DNA of 16,030 bases from Zelonia costaricensis (lineage: Eukaryota > Euglenozoa > Kinetoplastea > Trypanosomatida > Trypanosomatidae). The position numbers were made by a program, and so were the translations under genes. A model generated the notes under the pieces. That model was given only the letters and a program-made list of their open reading frames with translations, ran no database searches and was not told where the DNA came from. The stretch spans positions 1 to 16,030 of the forward strand of contig JASAOO010002983.1 of NCBI GenBank assembly GCA_030849075.1. The letters run 5' to 3'. This document shows, piece by piece, positions 8,331-16,030 of the stretch. How positions within the stretch are numbered: the first letter of the stretch is position 1; each line of letters begins with the position of its first letter.

Positions 8331-9995
8331 CTACGACGGCAGCCATGCCGGCGTCCACATGCGCAGTCGGCTGTCGTCGCTGCCCGTCACGAGGCAGTTG
8401 GCCCACGGACTCGCCGCGAGTGCACGCTGCACGAAGCTCGGCTGCGTCGTCACCGTTGCGGCCACCTCCCCGCTGTAGACGCAGTAGCTGTGCACCGCCA
8501 GCAGCGTCGCGTCGTGGCAGTACACATGGCTCTCGTTGGCCGAGAAGACGGCGCGCATGCTACGCTGCTCGCACTTGGTCGGCAAGCCAAACGACGTCAC
8601 CTCGGGGCTCTGGTAGTTGCGCGACGTGGCGTGCAGCCGGCGCAGGTCCCACAGCCGCGCCGTGGAGTCCATGCCAGCCGTCAGGACCACGTTGCCGGTG
8701 CGGCTGTACGCGACGCTCGTCACCGGCACGCCCGAGTGCGCGTTGTCGGCGCGGTAGATGACGCGGCCGCTCACCCCGTCGTACAGCATCCACGTGCCGT
8801 CGAGACTCGTGCTCATCATCGTGCGTCCGTCCGGTGCAAAGCAGACCGACGACAGCGCCGCCGTGTGCTGCGCGCCGCGGTCGGTGGGCCGGTAGGAGCT
8901 CACCGCGGCCGCCGCGTCGCCCTCGCTGGCCTCCCACTGCGGGCCGGTGTGCGCTGTTGACGACGCGTACGTGCCGGGCGGGGTGAGCACCTTCTCGGTT
9001 CGCACGTTGATGAGGCGGGGCAGGTGGTGGTTCGCCGCGACGGCCACGTACTCCCCGGACGGATGGAAGGAAGCGTCGCGGATGGGCACCGTGTCGTGCA
9101 CCTTAAGCAGCACCTTGGAGTCGGGGTAGGCGTAGCTGCGCAGGTACACGTCCCCGTCGCGGCCGCCGGACAGGACGATCGGCTCGCTCGGGTGAAAGCG
9201 CATGACCTCCACCGTCTGCGTGTGCTCGTGGAAGCGGCGCACCATGGACAGCTCCGTCACCTCGTTCGCGTTGCGCAGCGCCGAGCCCTTAGGGGCCGCC
9301 GCCGCCGCATCCGCCCTTCCAGCCACAGGGGCCTCGCGGCTGCCATCCAGTGCGCGGCTCCGATTGGCCGCGCGCACCTCGTCCAGCGCGCTGAGGTCCT
9401 CGATCGTCTGCAGCGAGAAGATCGCTGCCAACCCGTTGGTGCCGGCGCACGCAACGTACGCGCCGTCGGGCGAGAAGCAGAGGTCGCGGACGACGCCGCC
9501 GAGGGAGGCGGACACGAAGCGCTCCCGCATCCGCAAGCACCGACGCCCCACCGACCAGCGACTGGACAGGGAGAGCGGCACGTAGAGCTTCGAGGCACTC
9601 AGGAAGTGCTCCACCACCTGGGTCGACTCAAACTCCGCCTCGGCGCGCCGCTCCATCGCATCCACGCTGAGCCCAGCCGCCACAACCCGGGCAAGGCGAT
9701 CGCCGTCCGACTCAACGCTGCCGACCGTGACACCGGTGGCGTCGCACACGGCCGAGGCGGCGGCGAGGAAGCCGTCGTGATGGAGCTGGCGCACCACCAT
9801 CGCGTACACCTCGCGTGAGAGAGAGTCCACGAGGACGCCCTGGCGAGGGCGCTTGCGGTGGGGCTGCGAGCCGCCTGCCATCACCTCCGTGTGCGGCCGC
9901 GTCGTCAGGGCCGTGGCCGCGGGCGGCCTGCCGTCCGCTGACCGGCTTGGCATGCCCGTTTCGGCGCCACGCGCATCCGGTGGGGCGGAGGACAT
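8331..9995 (-). CDS. CSTF1: Cleavage stimulation factor subunit 1 (CstF50), WD40 polyadenylation factor
   Basis: A 554-residue protein. After a poorly conserved leader, residues about 51-90 (VLVDSLSREVYAMVVRQLHH...FLAAASAVCDATG) match the short N-terminal homodimerisation domain of CstF50. A seven-bladed WD40 propeller follows, with blades near 162-195, 253-287, 299-331, 376-406, 418-450, 476-507 and 514-547. Clear marks are HSGVPVTSVAYSRTG...STARLWD and the terminal VTGSDDSRLRMW, the counterpart of the CSDDFRARFW-type end of animal CstF50. In the family, CstF50 works in the nucleus with CstF64 and CstF77 in mRNA 3'-end cleavage and polyadenylation; in kinetoplastids this is coupled to trans-splicing of the next gene. 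It is longer than the human protein (431 residues) because of the leader, an Ala-rich insert at about 199-248 and one at about 335-375. The ATG at 9995 is the first in frame; the open frame reaches 10013 only through a GTG. Confidence 0.88.
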   Translation of the reverse strand: MSSAPPDARGAETGMPSRSADGRPPAATALTTRPHTEVMAGGSQPHRKRPRQGVLVDSLSREVYAMVVRQLHHDGFLAAASAVCDATGVTVGSVESDGDRLARVVAAGLSVDAMERRAEAEFESTQVVEHFLSASKLYVPLSLSSRWSVGRRCLRMRERFVSASLGGVVRDLCFSPDGAYVACAGTNGLAAIFSLQTIEDLSALDEVRAANRSRALDGSREAPVAGRADAAAAAPKGSALRNANEVTELSMVRRFHEHTQTVEVMRFHPSEPIVLSGGRDGDVYLRSYAYPDSKVLLKVHDTVPIRDASFHPSGEYVAVAANHHLPRLINVRTEKVLTPPGTYASSTAHTGPQWEASEGDAAAAVSSYRPTDRGAQHTAALSSVCFAPDGRTMMSTSLDGTWMLYDGVSGRVIYRADNAHSGVPVTSVAYSRTGNVVLTAGMDSTARLWDLRRLHATSRNYQSPEVTSFGLPTKCEQRSMRAVFSANESHVYCHDATLLAVHSYCVYSGEVAATVTTQPSFVQRALAASPWANCLVTGSDDSRLRMWTPAWLPS

Positions 9996-10077
9996 GATGC
10001 GGAGTGAGCACACACTTCACGCGACGTCAGCAAAGGTCGCGCTTGCGCTGTTGTGCCACCGAAGTGCCCTCTATTAT

Positions 10078-10112
10078 TGTGTGTGTGTGTGTGTCTGTGT
10101 GTGTGTTTGTGT
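10078..10112. repeat. TG microsatellite in the CstF50 5' region
   Basis: A TG run of about 35 bases with one C and one T interruption, about 85-115 bases upstream of the CstF50 start. On the transcript it reads as CA repeats inside the predicted 5' leader. Confidence 0.9.
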
Positions 10113-10271
10113 TCCTCTTCGCGACAAACGGTGTGTGATGCTTCAGTGGGTTGCCGTCACTACGTGCAGTACGGTGCACTTGCCCAGCTCGCAGCGTACA
10201 GCCACTTCAATCGTGCCTCGCTCTACGACGCCTGCTCCTTTGCCGTGGCTTGAGTGACCGGCGCAGTGACT

Positions 10272-10291
10272 CTCAAAGAAAAGAATAGCAG
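10272..10291 (-). promoter_or_regulatory. Candidate spliced-leader acceptor for CstF50
   Basis: The minus strand reads CTATTCTTTTCTTTGAG, with the AG at 10273-10272. This is the best pyrimidine tract within 300 bases of the start codon and gives a leader of about 276 bases that includes the CA repeat. It is a modest signal and other sites are possible. Confidence 0.35.
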
Positions 10292-11148
10292 CCGGGAAGC
10301 CGAAAGTGACGGGCGAAGCAGTGCGTGGCAATGCGGGCGAGTCAATGTGGGAAACGGGAGCGCACCAGCGACGTTGAGGCCGAAATGAACAGAGCAGAGA
10401 CGATGGCAATCGATGGAAAGAGTATAGGCCGCCGAGGCAGCAGGACGAGACCGTGAGACCGCCAGTGGGCTTGGGCAACATGGCCGCAGCGACACGTCAG
10501 AGCATCTCCACACCCACCGTGTGCATCAGCATGTCAGCAGGGCCGGCTCACACGTTCGCTGCGAGGGGAGAGGGAGGCACAGGCTTGTACATCCGGTGCA
10601 GTCCCTGTCGAGGGAAGACCGCATGAGCTCCCTTTGTCGCTTGACCGCCAAACACGGTGCGCCCTCGCGGAACGCGTGTGCGTGTGTGCGTGTGCACGCG
10701 GATGGAAAGGCCAACGCTTCTCCTTTTTTCCTTGTCCTTCCACTTCTGCTCTCGCGCACCGTCGCTTCTGCGGTGCGGGCAGCACTCCGTGCGGTAGGGC
10801 ACGGGAAAGTCAAGCTCACGCGCAGACCGAGGTCGCTGTCCCGTTGCAGATTCGCACTCCAGGGGCCAGAACTCTTCCAATAAGCAGATGCAGACGCAAA
10901 AGGGCTCGCCCATCGCAGACTGCACTGCTTGCGACCCACTCTAGCCTCCGCGTTCGCACACCGCCGTGTTAGCACAACACGTCACGGCACAGTACACCAA
11001 GCGCCGTCAGCTGGTAGTGCATGTTATCCTTGTATCCGCACACAGCGCAGCGGTCCACCGCCACGCGTGTCAGCGTGAGTATTGATTTGTCTGCATCATC
11101 CGCGCGCCGCCCACACAGAGCACGCACGCACGCACAAGCACCAAGACA

Positions 11149-11172
11149 CAGCAGCAGCAGCAGCAGCAGCAG
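11149..11172. repeat. Perfect (CAG)8 microsatellite
   Basis: Eight uninterrupted CAG units on the plus strand, read as CTG in the transcript, preceded by a CACGCACGCACGCACAAGCA-type stretch. It is not in a gene that I can support. Confidence 0.9.
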
Positions 11173-11229
11173 CGCACATCAGAGATTGTTCACCCTTGAA
11201 ATACAGTAGTGGATTCGGCGCGCACAGCC

Positions 11230-11550
11230 GGCGTGGCTACGCGAACTGCGGTTTTCGCAGACTCTGTACGGCATCATTGTGGCATCCTTCAGCTGCTGTG
11301 CAAAGCTCCATCGCATCAGTCATCGGTCCTGTAGAGTGGCCAGCGGCGGGCGCAGCGAGCGGGTGCAAAAAGAAAGTAATAGAGAAATAGGAGGAAGAGA
11401 GTTGTCCATAGAACTCACGTGTTCCAGTTGTCGTGAGGGGCATCCGCCCCCGATGGACGAGACCGGGGCGTAGCCGGGCCGTCATCACGCGACAGAGGGG
11501 CTGCTCAAGCGCCACCGTTGTGGCGAGCGCTGAAGTCGCACTCCGCTGGC
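11230..11550 (-). mobile_element. Possible SIDER-type degenerate retroposon in a 3' UTR
   Basis: Read on the minus strand, the segment starts GC-rich and contains GGGGGCGGATGCCCCTCACG followed by ACAACTGGAACACGTGAGTT (about 11452-11413), then a pyrimidine stretch, then GATGGAGCTTTGCACAGCAG. From memory this resembles the conserved front part of Leishmania SIDER2 elements. Those are roughly half-kilobase non-coding relatives of ingi/L1Tc retroposons that sit in 3' UTRs in the sense direction and can destabilise mRNAs. Position and orientation fit. I cannot see a clear A-rich tail or target duplications, so the right and left limits are approximate and the call is tentative. Confidence 0.4.
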
Positions 11551-12141
11551 ACCGCAAGCGGGTGTTGACGTGCGTGTCGCCTCGATCTCTGCTCACTGAT
11601 TCCCTCGCCCCCCGCCCCCTCGCTTCCTTCCCTCCCTCTACTTGCGTATTCCTGCAGCACAACGGCGCTGTGGGGAAGGGGGGAGCTTCAAGCACGCCAG
11701 CCGGTGCAGTTGCGGTGCTCGAGCGCCCCCCCCCGAAAGGTGAGCGAGCCGCGCTAGCGCTTCAGTCGAGCTGCGGGCAAGACTGCACTCGGTCTGCGCG
11801 TCTTGCCGCGTGCACTCAGGCACGTCTATAACGCGTAGGACGGCAGCATGAAACGCCAACTGTTTGCACGACACGGCCGCTTTGTTCTCGATGTTTTTTT
11901 TTCCGCATCTTTACTGTTTTTTTGCCCCCTGTGTCGTTGCTCCCATGGCACCCCTTTTTTCTTTTCGCCTGGAAAAAACCCCGTCGAGGATGCATTCTGT
12001 CCCATCCCCCCCCCCGCTCCACCAGCATGTCGGAGTGCTTGTCAGAGGTTTGGGGCCCAAGAGGAAGTCAGGCAACCACCTTTTCCCCATGCATTGGCAC
12101 GGCCTCGTGCCGGCGCCGATGCGCGCCACCCCGCAGGGCGT

Positions 12142-12192
12142 CTGAGAGCAGCAAGCAAGCGAGGGGAGGGGGGAAGGGGGGAGGGGCTTGTC
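12142..12192 (-). promoter_or_regulatory. Orphan acceptor-like polypyrimidine tract plus AG in the gene-free stretch
   Basis: The minus strand from about 12190 reads CCCCTCCCCCCTTCCCCCCT, then CCCCTCGCTTGCTTGCTGCTCTC, and ends in AG at 12143-12142. By form it is as good as the acceptors upstream of the real genes. A second one, a T12 run then GCTCTTCTCTCCCGAG, has its AG at 12347-12346. No convincing coding region follows within a kilobase; only small frames do, such as 59 codons at 11826-12005. It may mark a non-coding or small-peptide transcript, a decoy site, or nothing. Confidence 0.35.
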
Positions 12193-14954
12193 GGCGTTTG
12201 CCTGTGTCGACCTGGGCGTCCGCACTGACAAGTCGCCCAGCCCGCATATCACAAACGAATATAGAAAGCGCAGAAGACAAAACGCGTCAGAATAACAAGA
12301 AAAGAATAATTCGTGACGGGCTTGAAGGGAACACGAGCAGATCAGCTCGGGAGAGAAGAGCAAAAAAAAAAAACGGACGAGAAACGGTGACGCGAGCTGC
12401 GGTGTCCCGCAGCGCTGCCACACCACTGTAAAGGGCAGGCGCGACTTCATATCCGCTGCCGGCAGCTCACCTCACGTCTCGCAACGCCTTCGGCATGCAG
12501 TGCAGAAAAACAAAAATACAGAAAAGCAAAAAGAAGTGAGCACGCAGGGCGGAAAGAAGAACCGCCGCAAATGACCCGGCACGACGTAAAGCCAACGACT
12601 CGCAAACAGAAAAAAGGGAATTCGCACGCGCTGATGCAAAGGGCCTCGCTGAGCACACCTGACGGTTGGACGGCACAAAGGTAGCCAGAACGGGGTGGGG
12701 AAAGAGAGAACCGCTGACGGAGGGAGAAGGGGGGCGACAAACCACTGCACACGTTTCTCTCTTCGCACCTTGGTGCGACGTGGAGTTCAAGAGCGACGCC
12801 GGCGTTCCCGGCCGGCTGAGAGGGACGCGGCAGGGGCGTGTGGCATGGGCCCTGTGCATCCAGACACACTCACCGCACCCTCATCAGTCCCCTTTTTTTC
12901 CTTTCTTCTCGTCACGCACTGGCACCGCCTTGCCCACGTATCCAGCTGAGGCGCCAAGGTCACACGCGCGTCAGTACCCACGCACATGGGGAGGGTGGGA
13001 AGAATGGAAACAATATCAGTGAGGCAGTGCATCACGCGGAAGCACGGTGTGCGCCTTCAGCGCGCGGGTCAGCGCAGTGAGGCGACGCCAACGGCAGCAC
13101 ACAAGCAAGCCGAAAAAGAGAAGGAGTGAGACGAAACATCAGAGTGAGCGTATACAGGAGAAAAGAAAGGATGTTGGCAGCGCACGCCCGCGCCAAGGTG
13201 AAGGAGAAGCGAGCGTGCCGACGGAAAAAAAAGCTGAAGAAAGAGAGAGGAGTCAAATAAAACAGGACAAGAAACGCACGCGCTGTAGAGTCAACGCGCA
13301 CCCTGCACCTCATCGGCTGCGTGAGGGCGCGCCTCCGTCCGTGTGGACAGAGCAGAGGAGAGGAGCGGAGAGCAAAGAAGGCAGCCACGGAGAGCGCGCC
13401 GCTGCCGTGTTGTCGGACGAAATCTGAAGGAAAAGAGACACGCACGCTCCACAGCACGTGCCGCCCCAGGAGAAGGAACAAAACGGCGATAGAGGGCGCT
13501 GCGTGAGGCGTCGCCGCCGCATATCCACGACGTGTAGCTCCGGGTGTACACAACCAGCTTCCCGTCGACCCGCTTCATCGGCAGGTTGAACGAGGAAAAG
13601 AAAGATACGGGGAACGGAGCAACTGGCTACTGGAGACAGTGACAGGGCGCCACGGCAAAGTCGAGACTCGACACGAGGAGAAGACAAAAAATGCGTTTTG
13701 TGAGGAAGCTAGTGAAAGGAAGACAAAAATCAAAACACACGGCGGGAACGTGTGCGGCCAACAGCTGGGGTAGGCTGGGGGGGAAGAAAGGGAGAGGGGG
13801 AGGAGACTACACAAAAGCACGTGACGGAAAGCGAGAAGAAACGTTTTCGAGATTCGCGCGCGGTTCGCCGGGAGTGCGTACTCCGTTGCGCACCTGCTGC
13901 GTTGTGGGCCGATGTGCGCGGCCGCGAACGAGGGGAGCAACGACGCGGGGAAGGGGAGGAGGCCAAACAGCACCCTCTCCGCTGGAGCAAGCGGCCACAC
14001 AGGCAGGTAGGGAGAGCTGGAAAGGAAAACTCAGCACGCAAGGCGGCGGCAGCGTGGAAAGGGGGAGGGACGACGGGGGAAACAAAGAGAGCAGGAACAC
14101 GAAAGGCGAAAACGAGAGAGGGGGGAGGCGGGAAGTGCCGACGGTATCGCATGGACAAGCGTACACGCATGCGAACAGAAAAGGACGTCGCGGCGGTGTC
14201 ACGTAAGCACGACGTGTAGTCGAATGAATAAAAAGGCACACGACACGGAGGGGGTACCGAGTTGATAGGGTGCCGTGCGGAGGAGTGCGCGAATGAGTGG
14301 GGTGAGGAGAGGTGTCTGTCCCAACAAGCTGAAAGACAAGAAGCAGGGGGTCATGGCCGACACACAAAACGGAACGAGGCAACGACGAGCAAGGGACTCC
14401 CTCAGGCGAGATCCAACAGACGCCAGCGCACTGGTACGCCGAGCCGCCGTGCCGCACAAAACTGAGTGCGAGCACAGGTTCCCGGAGACAAGAAGCCCAC
14501 CAGTGGGCGGGGTGCGACAACGCGGGAAGCAGCCAATAGAGTGCGTGCACACGTACGCAGAAACGCTGCACTTCGGGATGGTAAGCGCCACAGGAAACCG
14601 CAGCAAACAGGATAGTAAAAACAAGAGAGCATAACAGAAAAGAAAAATGAAGCCGAAGCGCAGCACGGAGGCGATCGGCTCTGCGTCTCCTCCACCACAC
14701 CGTGCGAGACCGACCATCTGCACCCGCCATCCCGAGCTCTTCAGCTCCCCCTTTGCACCACGCAAATGGCCACAGAGCCTGCACCACAAAGCGCTAGAGA
14801 GGTCGAAGCCCGTAGCACCCTTCATGCATACCCTTGTGGCGCGGGCCGCTGTCTGCGCTGCACAGCGCGCAATGTGACCTCACACAACTCCTCGCGATTA
14901 CACAACGCGCGCCCATCGCGAGGGAGAAGCAAAAGGGCCACCCTCGACGGGTGT

Positions 14955-16030
14955 CTACTCCCTCACCTGCTCCTGCGCATGCATCGGTGTGTCCTCGTGC
15001 TGGCTCGCCGCGTCGTCCTCTGCGGCGTCCTCCCACGGGTGCAGGAAGAAGTACTCGATCACAACCGTCACGAGCCCGATGCACCCGAAGAAGATGAACG
15101 CAATCGCCTGTCCCTTGTCCTGGTTCCCGGACGGACCGCCGGAGATGCCCTCCGTCGCGATCGGGTAGCAGATGTTGATGATCAGGTTCAGCGCGAACAT
15201 CACGCCGGTGGTGATGGACGACCCGATCGGCCGGAACGACTCCGGGAACACGTCCACAGCGAGGACGAAGAAGCACGGGCCAATGCCGAACTCGTAGGAC
15301 ATAATGAACAGCGCAATGCCAATGATCGCAATGACCTCCTTCGCCAGCTTCACCTTCGTCACGCCGGGGTACACTGGGATGCCCCCGAGGAACAGGCAGC
15401 ACAGCGATCCTGTGAGGGTGAAGAACAGGAACAGCGTGCGCATCGAGAACCTCTTCGACAGCGGAATCACCCCGAACGCCGTAACAGAGTTCCAGCCGAG
15501 AACGATGATGTTGCCCACCAGCGCGTCGAGACCGAGGTTGCTCATGATCGTCGGCGCGTAGTTCATGTTCGCGTTGATGCCCGTCAGCTGCAAGGTACAC
15601 CCCATCGTCACACCGACCAGCACCGGGCCGATCATACGAGAGAGGGGGTACTTCTTCTCCTTCTTCGCAGGGGCCCCAGTGGCGTCTTGGTCCCTGTACG
15701 CGTCACTCGCCGCCAGCCGATAGCCGTCTCGTGTGATGAGGGGCAAGAAGAGCACGAGGATGGTCAGCAACGTTGGGACGGCGGTGAAACCCTGCATGCG
15801 GCCCATCACCTGTGCGTTGCGCTCAGCGTTGTATCCGATTGTGTTGCCCAGGCAAATCGCAAAGATGGCCGCCACAAACGAGCCAAATGCAGTAAACACT
15901 TGAAACAGTGTGCCCAGCGTCTTCTGCAGCGACTTGGGTGCGAACTTGTCCGTGTAGTGCGGTGCTGCGATGGATTGCCACCCCATTGCAAAGCCCAGCA
16001 CAATACGCGCGACGAACAGCAGCCAGTACT
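14955..16030 (-). CDS. Hexose (glucose) transporter, C-terminal part; 5' end beyond the window
   Basis: At least 357 residues of a Major Facilitator sugar-porter, entering from the right edge in mid-protein and ending at TAG (14957-14955). Visible marks, in order: FVARIVLGFAMGWQSIAAPHY, a membrane segment near TM4; further TM segments; the cytoplasmic loop with a basic patch AKKEKKYPLSRMIG; QLTGINANMNYAP, the sugar-porter TM7 motif; later TMs with an SYEFGIGP stretch; and VFPESFRPIGSS, the PESxR-type signature. The tail HPWEDAAEDDAASQHEDTPM is acidic and cytosolic. This fits the Leishmania GT1/GT2/GT3 family, which imports glucose and other hexoses across the plasma membrane or the flagellar membrane, depending on isoform. 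Family members are near-identical in the core and differ at the termini. The N-terminus is missing, so I do not assign the isoform. It would be the most downstream copy if a tandem array lies to the right. The extreme 3' position, next to 5 kb of spacer, suits UTR-based regulation. Confidence 0.88.
   Translation of the reverse strand, partial: YWLLFVARIVLGFAMGWQSIAAPHYTDKFAPKSLQKTLGTLFQVFTAFGSFVAAIFAICLGNTIGYNAERNAQVMGRMQGFTAVPTLLTILVLFLPLITRDGYRLAASDAYRDQDATGAPAKKEKKYPLSRMIGPVLVGVTMGCTLQLTGINANMNYAPTIMSNLGLDALVGNIIVLGWNSVTAFGVIPLSKRFSMRTLFLFFTLTGSLCCLFLGGIPVYPGVTKVKLAKEVIAIIGIALFIMSYEFGIGPCFFVLAVDVFPESFRPIGSSITTGVMFALNLIINICYPIATEGISGGPSGNQDKGQAIAFIFFGCIGLVTVVIEYFFLHPWEDAAEDDAASQHEDTPMHAQEQVRE

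Larger units (their letters stand above)
10292..14954 (-). other. Long gene-free stretch downstream of the glucose transporter
   Basis: About 4.7 kb with no frame of coding composition on either strand. It must hold the 3' UTR of the transporter and possibly further transcripts. The base composition is strongly strand-asymmetric. From about 12270 to 14650 the plus strand is mostly A/G-rich, so the transcript is pyrimidine-rich. Patches at about 11600-11650 and 11880-11970 are reversed (C/T-rich on plus). Homopolymers include ten C at 12006-12015 and twelve A at 12362-12373. A possible retroposon remnant, a CAG repeat and acceptor-like signals are listed separately. The 326-codon frame at 13807-14787 minus has unbiased third positions and low-complexity content, so I do not call it. 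Confidence 0.6.

Noticed and set aside
9024..9818. 264-codon plus-strand frame
   Set aside because: Antisense shadow of the WD40 gene.
9996..10013. Extension of CstF50 by six codons to a GTG
   Set aside because: GTG initiation is not expected in a nuclear trypanosomatid gene; the ATG at 9995 is the first ATG in frame.
11600..11656. Plus-strand polypyrimidine tract ending in CCTGCAG, resembling an acceptor on the plus strand
   Set aside because: No plus-strand gene follows and the whole window is transcribed from the minus strand; probably a composition fluctuation.
11911..12450. 179-codon minus-strand frame
   Set aside because: Phe/Cys/Leu-rich translation of T/C tracts; crosses both acceptor-like signals.
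13807..14787. 326-codon minus-strand frame downstream of the transporter
   Set aside because: Third positions are not GC-biased, there are long Pro/Ser/Leu/Phe low-complexity runs from pyrimidine tracts, and no recognisable domain.
1..16030. tRNA, rRNA, snoRNA, CRISPR or phage/defence-type systems
   Set aside because: I saw no tRNA-like boxes, no spaced direct repeats with unique spacers, and no prokaryotic gene organisation; the window is eukaryotic (kinetoplastid) in character.

Overview
This window is almost certainly nuclear chromosomal DNA from a trypanosomatid, most likely a Leishmania species. The support is: GC-rich intron-less genes with GC-rich third codon positions, all on one strand as in a polycistronic unit; long gene-free spacers full of CA/TG microsatellites and polypurine/polypyrimidine tracts; pyrimidine tract plus AG (spliced-leader acceptor) arrangements just upstream of start codons; and a kinetoplastid-specific RNA-editing protein (RGG2/RESC13) beside a Leishmania-type glucose transporter. 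The species cannot be fixed from this sequence alone.

All supported genes lie on the minus strand, so transcription runs from high to low coordinates. In that order: the 3' three-fifths or so of a hexose transporter (14955-16030, entering from the right edge); a 5 kb gene-free stretch (about 10000-14954) with strand-asymmetric purine tracts, a possible SIDER-type degenerate retroposon (about 11230-11550), a CAG microsatellite and an orphan acceptor-like signal; the polyadenylation factor CstF50 (8331-9995); an Mpv17/PMP22-family membrane protein (5981-7033); the mitochondrial RNA-editing factor RGG2/RESC13 (3030-4163); a broken gene of unknown function with an in-frame stop and a frameshift (363-1698); and, at the left edge, the first few codons of another gene (1-11) behind a very long pyrimidine tract.

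No operon-like functional logic is expected, because neighbouring genes in such units are usually unrelated. Here they cover sugar uptake at the cell surface, nuclear mRNA 3'-end formation, an organellar membrane protein and mitochondrial mRNA editing. Their mRNAs would be separated by trans-splicing at the tracts annotated here, coupled to polyadenylation of the upstream gene; CstF50 itself belongs to that machinery.

The features most worth following are the broken gene, the Trp-Gly/Arg-Gly repeat region of RGG2, and the unexplained 5 kb downstream of the transporter. I found no tRNA or rRNA gene, no CRISPR array and no obvious new multi-gene system.
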